Source: an uncultured Erysipelotrichaceae bacterium (GTDB lineage Bacteria; Bacillota_I; Bacilli_A; Erysipelotrichales; Erysipelotrichaceae). Taken from it: a stretch of DNA of 27,705 bases. Below, in pieces: positions 1 through 7,729 of this stretch. Location of the stretch: contig CALNCD010000058.1 in assembly GCA_937874965.1 (NCBI GenBank), positions 1 to 27,705 of the forward strand. Reading direction: 5' to 3'. The position numbers and the translations under genes are program-made. The stretch's first letter is position 1, and each line of letters begins with the position of its first letter. Under the pieces are notes generated by a model. The model searched no databases and was not told where the DNA came from. It saw nothing but the letters and a program-made list of their open reading frames with translations.

Positions 1-1
1 G

Positions 2-427
2 GGCGATCTGAGAAGAGCTCGTGCTGCTGCTCAGAACATCGTTCCTAATTCAACAGGTGCTGCGAAGGCTATCGGCCTGGTTATCCCTGAACTGAAGGGC
101 AAACTGGATGGAGGCGCTCAACGTGTCCCTGTCATCACCGGTTCAATCACTGAATTGGTTGCTGTTGTTTCCAAGGAAGCAACAAAGGAATCCGTTAATG
201 CTGCCATGAAGGCTGCTGCAAACGAAAGTTTCGGCTATACCGAAGACGAAATCGTTTCCAGTGATGTTATCGGAATCAAGTATGGTTCATTGTTCGATGC
301 AACCCAGACAAAGGTTTCTACCGTTGGCGGTGTGACGTTGGTTAAAGTTGCTTCATGGTACGACAATGAAGCATCCTATACAAACCAATTGGTTCGTACA
401 GCGAAGTATTTGGCTTCAAAGATCTAA
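2..427 (+). CDS. gap: Glyceraldehyde-3-phosphate dehydrogenase, C-terminal part (5' end outside window)
   Basis: The gene is cut by the left edge; about 141 residues of the C-terminal half remain, open from base 2 to a TAA at 425-427. GAPDH is a cytosolic glycolytic tetramer that oxidises glyceraldehyde-3-phosphate to 1,3-bisphosphoglycerate with NAD+. Visible family signatures are DLRRARAAAQNIVPNSTGAA near the start, then IPELKGKLDGGAQRVPV, and the C-terminal WYDNEASYTNQLVRTAKYLA, all standard for the catalytic domain after the active-site cysteine, which lies upstream and is not seen. A strong terminator follows 8 bases after the stop, so it is the last gene of its transcript. I am very sure of the family. 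NAD versus NADP preference cannot be judged because the N-terminal Rossmann domain is missing. Confidence 0.96.
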   Translation, partial: GDLRRARAAAQNIVPNSTGAAKAIGLVIPELKGKLDGGAQRVPVITGSITELVAVVSKEATKESVNAAMKAAANESFGYTEDEIVSSDVIGIKYGSLFDATQTKVSTVGGVTLVKVASWYDNEASYTNQLVRTAKYLASKI

Positions 428-434
428 TTTAATT

Positions 435-457
435 AAGGGCTTCGGCCCTTTTTTTTT
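435..457 (+). terminator. Rho-independent terminator of gap
   Basis: Perfect 6-bp stem AAGGGC/GCCCTT closed by a TTCG tetraloop and followed by an unbroken T tract (451-457). It starts 8 bases after the gap stop codon. Confidence 0.95.
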
Positions 458-480
458 ACGAATAATCGTCATTGAGGTCA

Positions 481-509
481 TTCTCTTAAGGCCTCTTTTG
501 GTTTATAAT
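481..509 (+). promoter_or_regulatory. Candidate promoter of the cysS operon
   Basis: A perfect -10 TATAAT at 504-509 is preceded at 17 bp by a weak -35, TTCTCT (481-486). It lies between the gap terminator and the cysS Shine-Dalgarno (521-525), so it should drive cysS-mrnC and probably the genes after them. The -35 is poor, so activity is inferred mainly from the -10 and position. Confidence 0.6.
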
Positions 510-530
510 AAAGGAATATTGGAGGCCAGT

Positions 531-1865
531 ATGCAGTTATTTAATACAAAGAGCAATCAGATAGAACCATTCAGACCGATCAAAGCAAATGAGGTCTCGA
601 TGTATGTCTGTGGTCCGACTGTCTATAATCATGCCCATATCGGAAATGCTCGTCCGATTGTTGTTTTTGACATCCTTAGACGTGTGCTTGAAGAGTTGGG
701 GTATAAGGTGACACATGTTTCGAACTATACAGATGTCGATGATAAGATTATTCGTAAAGCCATTGAAGAGCGGGTCGATGAAAAGGTTGTGGCAAGTCGT
801 TATATCACGGCCTACGAAGATGTTCGTCATCGGCTGAATGCACGTTCATTGAGCAGTACGCCTCAGGTCACGGAGACGATGCGGGAAATCATTGCATTTA
901 TCGATGAACTGGTTCAGCATAGGATTGCCTATGTGGTAGATGGGAATGTCTACTTCAGCGTGGATAAGGTGGATGACTATGGTTCATTGTCGCATCAGAA
1001 TCTGGAGCATCTTCAGATAGGTGCCCGGATCGAAGAAAACCTGGAGAAAGAGAATCCGCTGGATTTTGTCTTGTGGAAGAAAACAGAAGAGGGTATTGTC
1101 TTCGATTCCCCTTGGGGGGCTGGGCGGCCAGGATGGCATACGGAATGTGTTGTGATGATTCAGAACGCATTCGGTCATCAGACAATTGATATCCATGGCG
1201 GGGGCCAGGATTTGAAATTTCCGCATCATGAGAATGAATGTGCACAATGCAAGGGTCTCTATCATCGCGAATTAGCTAATTACTGGGTTCATAATGCAAT
1301 GTTGAATATTGATGGCGAGAAGATGAGCAAGTCGCTTGGCAATGTCTGGTGGGCCAAGGATGTGGTTGAGAAATTAGGCAGCAATGTCACGCGTTGGCTT
1401 CTTTTTGCGCCGCATTATCGCATGACGGCAAACCTTTCGGATGAAGTGATTGCTCAGGCACAAGGCGAGGTGCTTAAGATTGAATTGGCCCTGAAGCAAG
1501 CTTATGTGCGTTTATCACTGCATGAGTATGTGATGGATGATCAGTATGAACGAAGCGAATATGCGCATTTCATGGCAGCAATGGAAGATGATTTGAATAC
1601 TCCGAATGCGATTTCTGCCTTGGCAGAAGCCGTTAAATCCTTGAATCTTGCACTGCGTCAAAAACAAGGAACGGATGAGGATGTCAGTCTTAAAGTCAGG
1701 GCGATTGAACGGATGAATCGGGTTCTGGGGCTGGAGTTTCTGCCGATTGAACTTCAGATGGAAGATCGGGTACTGTTCAGGGAATGGGAAAGCGCGAAGT
1801 CCATGAAGGACTATGGTCGTGCTGATCAGCTGAGGAACGCGTTGGTTCAGAAGGGTTATCTGTAG
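531..1865 (+). CDS. cysS: Cysteinyl-tRNA synthetase
   Basis: Class I aminoacyl-tRNA synthetase charging tRNA-Cys with cysteine in the cytosol. From ATG 531 it is 444 residues, slightly shorter than the usual ~460. The HIGH motif reads HIGN at 36-39 and the KMSKS loop is at 264-268. The zinc site is complete: C27, C206, H232 and E236 correspond to the family's Cys-Cys-His-Glu set. An upstream in-frame start at 348 exists, but it would run through the gap gene and its terminator; ATG 531 has GGAGG at 521-525 and yields the canonical N-terminus, so I chose it. The TAG stop shares its last base with the GTG start of mrnC, showing translational coupling. Confidence 0.97.
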   Translation: MQLFNTKSNQIEPFRPIKANEVSMYVCGPTVYNHAHIGNARPIVVFDILRRVLEELGYKVTHVSNYTDVDDKIIRKAIEERVDEKVVASRYITAYEDVRHRLNARSLSSTPQVTETMREIIAFIDELVQHRIAYVVDGNVYFSVDKVDDYGSLSHQNLEHLQIGARIEENLEKENPLDFVLWKKTEEGIVFDSPWGAGRPGWHTECVVMIQNAFGHQTIDIHGGGQDLKFPHHENECAQCKGLYHRELANYWVHNAMLNIDGEKMSKSLGNVWWAKDVVEKLGSNVTRWLLFAPHYRMTANLSDEVIAQAQGEVLKIELALKQAYVRLSLHEYVMDDQYERSEYAHFMAAMEDDLNTPNAISALAEAVKSLNLALRQKQGTDEDVSLKVRAIERMNRVLGLEFLPIELQMEDRVLFREWESAKSMKDYGRADQLRNALVQKGYL

Positions 1866-2251
1866 TGGAGTTTCAGACACTGAGCGGGAGTGTTCTCGCA
1901 TTCATCGGAGATGCTGTCCTTTCGTTGCAGGTGCGGGAATATCTTGTAAACAAGGGTCTGACCAAGGCAAAGGCGTTGCAGAGCAGAAGCACTGACTTTG
2001 TGAGTGCCAAAGCTCAGGCTGCCTTTGTGAAAATGCTTATTGATCAAGACCGGCTGAGTGAGCACGAAATGCTGATGTATAAGCGCGGTCGCAATGATAA
2101 AAGCACCAGCATTGCGAAGAATGCCGACGTTTTAACCTATCGGTATTCCACGGGATTTGAAGCATTATGGGGATATCTTTATCTCAGTGAACAGACACAG
2201 CGTCTTTCCGCACTTTGGCTGGATTATCAGGAATTTGTGGATGGCAGGTAA
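1865..2251 (+). CDS. mrnC: Mini-ribonuclease III (23S rRNA maturation)
   Basis: 128-residue RNase III catalytic domain without a double-stranded RNA-binding domain, the Mini-III architecture. In Bacillus this enzyme trims 23S rRNA precursor ends. The catalytic core shows GDAV at 15-18 (Asp16) and the second acidic cluster at E99 in FEALWGYLYL. Translation starts at GTG 1865, sharing one base with the cysS stop; no separate strong Shine-Dalgarno is needed because of the coupling. The gene sits directly after cysS, as in Bacillus and many other Bacillota, which supports the call. The stop overlaps the next gene's start region by 11 bases. Confidence 0.93.
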   Translation: MEFQTLSGSVLAFIGDAVLSLQVREYLVNKGLTKAKALQSRSTDFVSAKAQAAFVKMLIDQDRLSEHEMLMYKRGRNDKSTSIAKNADVLTYRYSTGFEALWGYLYLSEQTQRLSALWLDYQEFVDGR

Positions 2252-2690
2252 ATGGAAACGGTGGATTGCCGTTCTGTGGATCTTGGCAATGCTGTCAGGT
2301 TGTGGATCAACCGATGCGCATTCATTGTTTCTAGGAAATTGGAGAGTGCATGAGAAGGATGGGCTGCCCTTTGAGCTGATGATTATGCCTAAGCAGATCA
2401 AGGTGTATCTGTTTGAACGATCAATTACCGGTTCAATTGTCGAAGTGCTTGGAACAGACCGGCTGAGTGAGCCCCATCAGAAGATATTCAATGATAAAGC
2501 CTTGGAGGAGTTCCGGCTGCAGAATGCAGATCAGTACACACTCGGGAAAGGTATCTTGATGTTGGTTGATTTGGGTTTGAGCGAAGGGGAGACAAACTAT
2601 TTGATCGTGTATGAGGTTTTGGCGGATGAAGAACAGATTTTCCTTTATTATCCGGATTTTGAAGCAGGCCTGTTTTTATTGAAGGTGTAG
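2241..2690 (+). CDS. Small predicted lipoprotein, function unknown
   Basis: 149 residues from ATG 2241, overlapping the end of mrnC by 11 bases. The N-terminus has a basic start (KWKR), a hydrophobic stretch and a lipobox LSGC at 18-21, so the mature protein is probably anchored by Cys21 on the outer face of the membrane. The mature part includes LGNWRVHEKDGLPFELMI, which resembles the opening strand of small lipocalin-like or beta-barrel lipoproteins, but I recognise no named family. A longer reading from an ATG at 2157 would run inside mrnC and put the signal peptide in the middle, so I reject it. In Bacillus the cysS-mrnC-rlmB group has no lipoprotein here, so this looks like a lineage-specific insertion. 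Confidence 0.8.
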   Translation: MAGKWKRWIAVLWILAMLSGCGSTDAHSLFLGNWRVHEKDGLPFELMIMPKQIKVYLFERSITGSIVEVLGTDRLSEPHQKIFNDKALEEFRLQNADQYTLGKGILMLVDLGLSEGETNYLIVYEVLADEEQIFLYYPDFEAGLFLLKV

Positions 2691-2745
2691 GAAGATTGTA
2701 GGAGCTTGATGATTTAAACGCTATTGTAAGTGACGAGGAGTTAGT

Positions 2746-3474
2746 GTGGCAGAATATCTTTATGGTAAAAATACAGCATTACAGCGATTGAAAAAGGGTT
2801 CAGATGTTGAGGGAATCTTTCTGCAGGAAGCAACCAAGCAGGATGAAATCATCCGTTTGGCGAAACAGAAGGATATTCCGGTTGTTTTCAAGAACAAAGC
2901 ATTCATGAACAAACTGGTGGATGGCAATCATCAAGGGGTTATCCTTCAGGTCAAGGAGTATCAGACGTATTCCTTGGAAGAAATCATTGAGGCCGCCAAG
3001 CAAAAGCAGTATCCTGTGTTGATTCTTTGTGATCAGCTGGAGGATCCGCATAATCTGGGAGCAATCCTGAGAACCGCAGATGCAGTAGGTGCTGATGGGG
3101 TCCTGGTTGGCAAGCATCGCAGTGTCAGTTTGAATGGAACCGTTGCGAAAGTATCCACAGGAGCGATTGATACGGTTAAAGTTGGGGTCGTGACCAATCT
3201 TGTTTCAACACTGAATGTTTTGAAGGAACAGGGTTTCTGGGTTGTAGGTACAGACAATAACGAGCGGGCAATTGAATATACGGATCTGAAGTGTGATGTG
3301 CCTTTAGTTGTGGTTGTCGGATCAGAGGGCAAAGGGATTTCAAGGCTGGTGAAGGAGTCATGTGATGTTATGGTCCGTATCCCGATGGCGGGAGCGGTGA
3401 CATCCTTGAATGTTTCAGTAGCAGCTGCGGTTATACTTTATGAAATTGTACGCCAGCGTAAGGCGATCGGGTAA
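2746..3474 (+). CDS. rlmB: 23S rRNA (guanosine-2'-O-)-methyltransferase, RlmB/TrmH family
   Basis: SpoU/TrmH-type SPOUT methyltransferase of 242 residues, expected to 2'-O-methylate a guanosine in 23S rRNA (G2251 in E. coli) using SAM. Residues 1-70 form the L30e-like substrate-binding domain. Then come the three SPOUT motifs: PHNLGAILRTA from 101 with catalytic-region N103 and R109, VGSEGKG near 191-197, and SLNVSVA near 220-226, which build the knotted SAM pocket. It starts at GTG 2746 with GAGGAG at 2735-2740. The position between mrnC and sigH matches the Bacillus yacO locus. Another TrmH-family rRNA or tRNA methyltransferase is possible, but context and length favour RlmB. Confidence 0.9.
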   Translation: MAEYLYGKNTALQRLKKGSDVEGIFLQEATKQDEIIRLAKQKDIPVVFKNKAFMNKLVDGNHQGVILQVKEYQTYSLEEIIEAAKQKQYPVLILCDQLEDPHNLGAILRTADAVGADGVLVGKHRSVSLNGTVAKVSTGAIDTVKVGVVTNLVSTLNVLKEQGFWVVGTDNNERAIEYTDLKCDVPLVVVVGSEGKGISRLVKESCDVMVRIPMAGAVTSLNVSVAAAVILYEIVRQRKAIG

Positions 3475-3501
3475 TTGCGTCATTTGAGGGGATGAAGTTG
3501 A

Positions 3502-4107
3502 ATGAATGATTATGAATTGCTGTATATGATCAATCAGCATGATGATTGGGCCATGGAAGAGATGATGGTGAAGTCCAAACGGTTGATCTGGGCAATCATC
3601 CATCGGGTCAGCGGTGAACTGATGGCCACAAGAGCTCATCAGAACGATATGTTCCAGGAAGGATGCTTGGGATTGAGCGAGGCCTTGGTGTGTTATCGCG
3701 AAGAGATGTGTGTTCCTTTTTTGCCTTTTGCAAAGACATGCATCGAACGGGAAATCCGTTCGTTGCTAAGACGTCATCGCGGGCAGAATTATGGCATCAT
3801 TGATCAATCGCTTTCATTTGAAATGACAATTTCCGAAGATGAAGGGGTTTATCTTGCGGATATTATTCCCGATCCCCGTTTTACGAATAATCCGGCAGTC
3901 ATGGCAGTTCATGAAGAGGTTATGTCCCGGCTTGAACATCAGGAGCTGAAGCTGAAAAACTATGAGAAAAGCATCTTCATGCTACGTCAATACGGATACA
4001 GTTATCGCGAGATTGCCTCGATCATGGATTGCAATGAAAAGCAGGTTGACAATACTGTTCAGAAAGTGATGCGCAAGCTTGCGTTATCCTATGATTCTGG
4101 CCAGTAA
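3502..4107 (+). CDS. sigH: RNA polymerase sigma factor, SigH-like
   Basis: 201-residue sigma-70-family protein with region 2 at roughly 15-95 (FQEGCLGLSEAL and the following FLPFAKTCIEREIRSLLRR resemble 2.1-2.4) and a C-terminal region-4 helix-turn-helix near 155-190 (YSYREIASIMDCNEKQVDNT). Regions 1.1 and 3 are missing or minimal, as in alternative sigma factors. Bacillus SigH controls competence and early sporulation; the role here is not readable from sequence. The call rests on both similarity and locus: it lies between rlmB and rpmG-secE-nusG, exactly where sigH sits in Bacillus, but the usual yacP between rlmB and sigH is absent. ATG 3502 follows a GAGGGGATGAAG purine stretch. Confidence 0.82.
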   Translation: MNDYELLYMINQHDDWAMEEMMVKSKRLIWAIIHRVSGELMATRAHQNDMFQEGCLGLSEALVCYREEMCVPFLPFAKTCIEREIRSLLRRHRGQNYGIIDQSLSFEMTISEDEGVYLADIIPDPRFTNNPAVMAVHEEVMSRLEHQELKLKNYEKSIFMLRQYGYSYREIASIMDCNEKQVDNTVQKVMRKLALSYDSGQ

Positions 4108-4134
4108 ACCATTGATGATCCTGGTTGTCTTTGA

Positions 4135-4163
4135 TTGACTATCAGGGAAGTCTATGGTATTGT
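4135..4163 (+). promoter_or_regulatory. Promoter of rpmG-secE-nusG
   Basis: -35 TTGACT (4135-4140), 17-bp spacer, -10 TATTGT (4158-4163), with a second possible -10 TATTAT at 4163-4168. It lies between the sigH stop and the rpmG Shine-Dalgarno, so these translation and secretion genes need not depend on sigH transcription. Confidence 0.72.
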
Positions 4164-4190
4164 ATTATAGCACGAAAGGAGTTTTTTGTT

Positions 4191-4349
4191 ATGGCTGAAA
4201 AACGTGATAAAGTAATTTTGGTTTGTACACAGTGTCTGTCCCGTAACTACTCCACCTTTCGTAATCATCAAAATCGAAATGAGCGTCTTGAGTTGAATAA
4301 GTTTTGTAAGAAATGTAATCAGCACACGCTTCATAAGGAAACAAAATAG
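4191..4349 (+). CDS. rpmG: 50S ribosomal protein L33
   Basis: 52-residue zinc-ribbon form of L33, a component of the large ribosomal subunit. Both CxxC knuckles are present, C12/C15 and C39/C42, making it the zinc-containing rather than the zinc-free paralogue; many Bacillota encode both forms and switch them under zinc limitation. ATG 4191 was chosen because AAAGGAG lies nine bases upstream and the N-terminus MAEKRDKVIL is normal for the family; an upstream start at 4125 would add about 22 residues across the promoter. It is followed 11 bases later by secE, the typical rpmG-secE-nusG order. Confidence 0.95.
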   Translation: MAEKRDKVILVCTQCLSRNYSTFRNHQNRNERLELNKFCKKCNQHTLHKETK

Positions 4350-4360
4350 GAGGTTAACTT

Positions 4361-4540
4361 ATGAAATGGTTTAGTATCAAAGGCATTTTCAAAGAAGTTG
4401 GTCGAATTCACTGGCCGAGTGCATCTGATATGGTGCGCAACTCAAGCATCGTTCTTCTGTTTATCGGTTTTTTCGCGATTTATTTCTTAGGTGCGGAAAC
4501 GTTGGTTTCCTATGCACTGAAGTTAATCCGTCTAGGGTAG
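4361..4540 (+). CDS. secE: Preprotein translocase subunit SecE
   Basis: Short 59-residue protein with the SecE signature: an amphipathic N-terminal helix carrying FKEVGRIHWPSASDMV and one C-terminal membrane helix (about 28-52, SSIVLLFIGFFAIYFLGAET). SecE clamps the two halves of SecY in the Sec channel. The length matches the single-helix form of Gram-positive bacteria rather than the three-helix E. coli form. A strong TAGGAGGTT Shine-Dalgarno overlaps the rpmG stop and sits just before ATG 4361. It is followed after 16 bases by nusG, the near-universal secE-nusG pairing. Confidence 0.94.
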   Translation: MKWFSIKGIFKEVGRIHWPSASDMVRNSSIVLLFIGFFAIYFLGAETLVSYALKLIRLG

Positions 4541-4556
4541 AGTGGAGCGATAGACA

Positions 4557-5108
4557 ATGTCAGATGTAGAAAACACAAAAGAGTGGTATGTTGTCAATAC
4601 GTATGCAGGGCATGAAAACCGCGTCAAGGACAACCTGCTCCGTCGGGTTGAGTCGATGGGTATCGAGGATAATCTGTTCCGCATTCTAGTTGCTGAAGAA
4701 AAGGAAATTGAATATAAGAACGGCAAGAAAGTTGAGAAGATGAAAAACATCTATCCGGGCTACTTGTTTGTTGAGATGATTATGACGGATGAAGCATGGT
4801 ACATTGTGCGGAATACGCCAGGAGTTACCGGATTTATCGGATCCAGCGGCGGGGGTGCAAAGCCATTCCCGGTTTCGCCGGAAGAAATTGAATCGATCCT
4901 TCGGCGAATGGGTCTCAGTGATAAGAAGATTATTGTTGATTTCGCAGTCGGTGATACTGTGAAGATCCTGAATGGACCGTTTGCCGGTATTGAAGGAACG
5001 GTTGATAGTATGGATGATGATGCACAGACAGCTGTAGTGCTTACTATCCTGTTTGGGCGTGAGACCCCTACTGAAATCGCCTTCATGGATTTGGAAAAAG
5101 TATTATAG
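4557..5108 (+). CDS. nusG: Transcription termination/antitermination factor NusG
   Basis: 183-residue NusG that binds RNA polymerase and affects pausing, termination and transcription-translation coupling. The NGN domain begins with EWYVVNTYAGHENRVKDNL and includes YPGYLFVEM, NTPGVTGFIG and the PVSPEEIESIL linker. The KOW motif lies near 135-160 (VGDTVKILNGPFAGIEGTVD) and the C-terminal GRETPTEIAFMDLEKV is standard. Length is normal for the family. GGAG at about 4543 precedes ATG 4557. It is the last gene of the rpmG-secE-nusG unit, because a terminator follows and rplK/rplA, often next, are not here. Confidence 0.96.
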   Translation: MSDVENTKEWYVVNTYAGHENRVKDNLLRRVESMGIEDNLFRILVAEEKEIEYKNGKKVEKMKNIYPGYLFVEMIMTDEAWYIVRNTPGVTGFIGSSGGGAKPFPVSPEEIESILRRMGLSDKKIIVDFAVGDTVKILNGPFAGIEGTVDSMDDDAQTAVVLTILFGRETPTEIAFMDLEKVL

Positions 5109-5164
5109 CACGCTAGAATCCAGTGCTGGCGGAAGTCGTCTTCGTCTATCAATTCTTTAGATTG

Positions 5165-5201
5165 AACCTCATGGTGGATCATCCATTCATGAGGTTTTTT
5201 T
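5165..5201 (+). terminator. Terminator after nusG
   Basis: Perfect 9-bp outer stem AACCTCATG/CATGAGGTT, with a further TGGAT/ATCCA pairing inside, followed by a run of seven Ts. It starts 57 bases after the nusG stop. Confidence 0.93.
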
Positions 5202-5412
5202 GATATTTGTGAACAAGCCGCATTTTCATATCAATGAAACCCTGAATCAAATTGTGAAAAAACGTGCTATTTATAGAGATGTTAACATTTCATAAATTGA
5301 TGATAGCGCTTAAACTTGTGATTTGAGGTACAAATCCTAGGTAAATAGAAAAAGGGTGTATACTAATGGTGTAAACGAATCTGGTATAGAAAGAGGTTAA
5401 TGAGGTGAAACT
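5202..5412 (+). promoter_or_regulatory. pflB leader with cre-like box and TTGTGA motifs
   Basis: The ~210 bases between the nusG terminator and pflB contain no gene. They hold three same-direction TTGTGA motifs (5207-5212, 5252-5257, 5316-5321), which resemble half-sites of Rex, the NADH/NAD+ redox repressor. There is also a cre-like box TGATAGCGCTTAAA (5301-5314, two mismatches to the common consensus) and a -10-like TATACT (5359-5364) without a good -35. Redox and carbon control would make sense for pyruvate formate-lyase, but no full Rex palindrome is present, so this is a proposal only. Confidence 0.4.
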
Positions 5413-7680
5413 ATGAGTATACCTGAGAACAATAAGAATGCAGCATGGGATGGCTTTAAAGGAAAGGTCTGGCGTGACGAAGTCAATGTCCGTGACTTTA
5501 TTCAGGATAATTATACACCCTATAGTGGGGATGATACTTTCTTGGAGGGACCGAGTGCCAGTACGGACCGGCTTTGGAAGAAAGTTCAGGAGCTTCAGCG
5601 TAAGGAACGTGAAAATGGCGGGGTTCTTGATATGGATACCGATATCGTATCAACGATTACCTCTCATGGTCCAGGCTACATTGATGAATCGCTGAAGGGG
5701 GATGAAGTCATTGTTGGTCTGCAGACAGATAAGCCTTTGAAGAGGGCATTTATGCCTTTCGGCGGTATTCGTATGGCTGAAGAATCTGTTGAGAATTATG
5801 GGTATGTCCGTGATGAGAAACTTCATAAGATTTTCTCGGACTATCGGAAAACGCATAATCAAGGTGTCTTTGATGTCTATACGGAAGAGATGAGGACAGC
5901 TCGTAGAAACAAGATTATCACGGGCCTTCCTGATACGTATGGACGTGGACGTATTCTTCCAGATACACGGCGCATTGCGTTGTATGGTATTGATTTCCTT
6001 ATGGCCTCCAAGAAGTGGGATCATGAAAATGTCGGTGATGGAACAATGACCGACGATGTCATCCGCTTAAGGGAAGAAATCTCAGAGCAGTACCGCGCAC
6101 TCGCAGATATGAAAAAGATGGCGGCAAGTTATGGTTTCGATATTTCCCGGCCGGCTACGAATGCGAAAGAAGCTGTCCAGTGGATTTACTTCGGTTATCT
6201 TGCGGGAATCAAAGAACAGAATGGTGCTGCAATGAGTCTTGGCCGTATTTCAACGTTCATCGATATCTATATGAATCGTGATCTTGAAAGAGGGATTATT
6301 GATGAAGAAGAAGCACAGGAGATCATCGATCACTTTGTCATGAAGTTGCGGATGGTTAAATTTGCGCGTATTACAAGTTATAACGAGTTGTTCTCAGGTG
6401 ATCCAGTCTGGGCAACGATTTCAATTGCCGGGGCAGGTGTTGACGGCCGTTCCATGGCAACCAAGACGGATTTCCGTCTCCTGCACACATTGGAAAATAT
6501 GGGACCGGCTCCAGAACCTAATTTAACTGTACTTTACTCCAAGAATCTCTCGAAGTCCTTCAGGGATTATGCCTCAAAGATCTCAATTGACACCAGTTCT
6601 ATTCAGTATGAGAATGATGATGTCATGCGGGCACTTTCAGGGGATGACTACGGTATTGCTTGTTGTGTTTCCATGGAAAAGATGGGTAAGGAAATTCAGT
6701 TGTTCGGTGCTCGTGCCAATCTCGCAAAATGTCTGCTTTACGCAATCAACGGCGGTGTTGATGAAAAGAGCAAGGCGCAGGTCGGCCCTGCATATCGTCC
6801 TGTAACAACAGATGTACTGGACTATGATGACGTCTGGAAGAAATATGATGTGATGTCTGACTGGTTAGCAGGACTGTATGTCAATACACTGAATTCCATC
6901 CATTACATGCATGACAAGTATTTCTATGAGCGTGCTGAAATGGCATTGATTGATTCTCACGCAGAGCGCAGCTTTGCCACTGGAATCGCTGGGTTCTCAC
7001 ATATTGTCGATTCATTATCAGCTATCAAGTATGCGAAGGTCACCGCAATCCGTGATGAAAACGGTATTGTTGTCGATTATCAAACCGAAGGGGACTTCCC
7101 TCGCTATGGAAACAATGATGAAAGGGCGGATGAACTGGCTGTGGATATCCTGAAGGATTTCATGACAAAGATCCGCAAGCGCCATACCTACCGTGATTCA
7201 ATCGCCAGCACTTCGATTTTGACCATAACCTCGAATGTTGTTTACGGCAAAGCGACTGGATCGATGCCGGATGGCCGTAAAGCGGGAGAACCGTTATCTC
7301 CAGGTGCCAATCCTTCTTATGGCGCAGAAGAAAACGGTTTGCTGGCTTCATTGAATTCTGTTGCGAAATTACCGTTGGAGTGGGCAATGGATGGTATCTC
7401 AAATACTCAGAGTATTAATCCTGATGCAATCGGTCATGATGAAGCAGAACGCATCCAGAATATGACCACTGTTCTCGATGGTTACTTTAATCAAGGGGCT
7501 CACCATCTCAATGTCAATGTTTTCGGTAAGGACAAGCTGTTGGATGCCATGGAGCATCCTGACAAAGAGGAATATCAGAACTTTACCATTCGTGTTTCGG
7601 GATACGCGGTTCGCTTTATAACCCTGACCCGTGAACAGCAGCTGGATGTAATCAAACGGACCTTCCACGCAACGATGTAA
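5413..7680 (+). CDS. pflB: Formate C-acetyltransferase (pyruvate formate-lyase)
   Basis: 755-residue glycyl-radical enzyme converting pyruvate plus CoA to acetyl-CoA plus formate, central to anaerobic mixed-acid fermentation and oxygen-sensitive. The adjacent catalytic cysteines are C417-C418 in IACCVSMEKMGKE, and the radical glycine is G730 in RVSGYAVRF near the C-terminus; both match E. coli C418/C419 and G734 within a few residues. Length is close to the E. coli enzyme (760). A purine-rich AATGAGGTGAAA site precedes ATG 5413. Its activase is encoded 49 bases downstream, confirming PFL rather than another glycyl-radical lyase. The leader carries possible redox and catabolite sites. Confidence 0.98.
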   Translation: MSIPENNKNAAWDGFKGKVWRDEVNVRDFIQDNYTPYSGDDTFLEGPSASTDRLWKKVQELQRKERENGGVLDMDTDIVSTITSHGPGYIDESLKGDEVIVGLQTDKPLKRAFMPFGGIRMAEESVENYGYVRDEKLHKIFSDYRKTHNQGVFDVYTEEMRTARRNKIITGLPDTYGRGRILPDTRRIALYGIDFLMASKKWDHENVGDGTMTDDVIRLREEISEQYRALADMKKMAASYGFDISRPATNAKEAVQWIYFGYLAGIKEQNGAAMSLGRISTFIDIYMNRDLERGIIDEEEAQEIIDHFVMKLRMVKFARITSYNELFSGDPVWATISIAGAGVDGRSMATKTDFRLLHTLENMGPAPEPNLTVLYSKNLSKSFRDYASKISIDTSSIQYENDDVMRALSGDDYGIACCVSMEKMGKEIQLFGARANLAKCLLYAINGGVDEKSKAQVGPAYRPVTTDVLDYDDVWKKYDVMSDWLAGLYVNTLNSIHYMHDKYFYERAEMALIDSHAERSFATGIAGFSHIVDSLSAIKYAKVTAIRDENGIVVDYQTEGDFPRYGNNDERADELAVDILKDFMTKIRKRHTYRDSIASTSILTITSNVVYGKATGSMPDGRKAGEPLSPGANPSYGAEENGLLASLNSVAKLPLEWAMDGISNTQSINPDAIGHDEAERIQNMTTVLDGYFNQGAHHLNVNVFGKDKLLDAMEHPDKEEYQNFTIRVSGYAVRFITLTREQQLDVIKRTFHATM

Positions 7681-7729
7681 CCTGAAGAAATGATATGCCG
7701 GTAATCCTCGTCAATAAGGAGGTGTATCT

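Noticed and set aside
348..530. N-terminal extension of CysS starting at ATG 348
   Set aside because: It would translate through the end of gap and its terminator; the ATG at 531 has GGAGG and the normal family N-terminus.
4760..5182. 140-codon minus-strand frame across nusG and its terminator
   Set aside because: It starts inside the nusG terminator and opposes a conserved gene; no promoter or ribosome site.
5650..6024. Antisense open frame of 124 codons within pflB
   Set aside because: It lies wholly opposite a well-supported enzyme gene, has no ribosome site and no family resemblance; long antisense frames are common opposite codon-biased genes.
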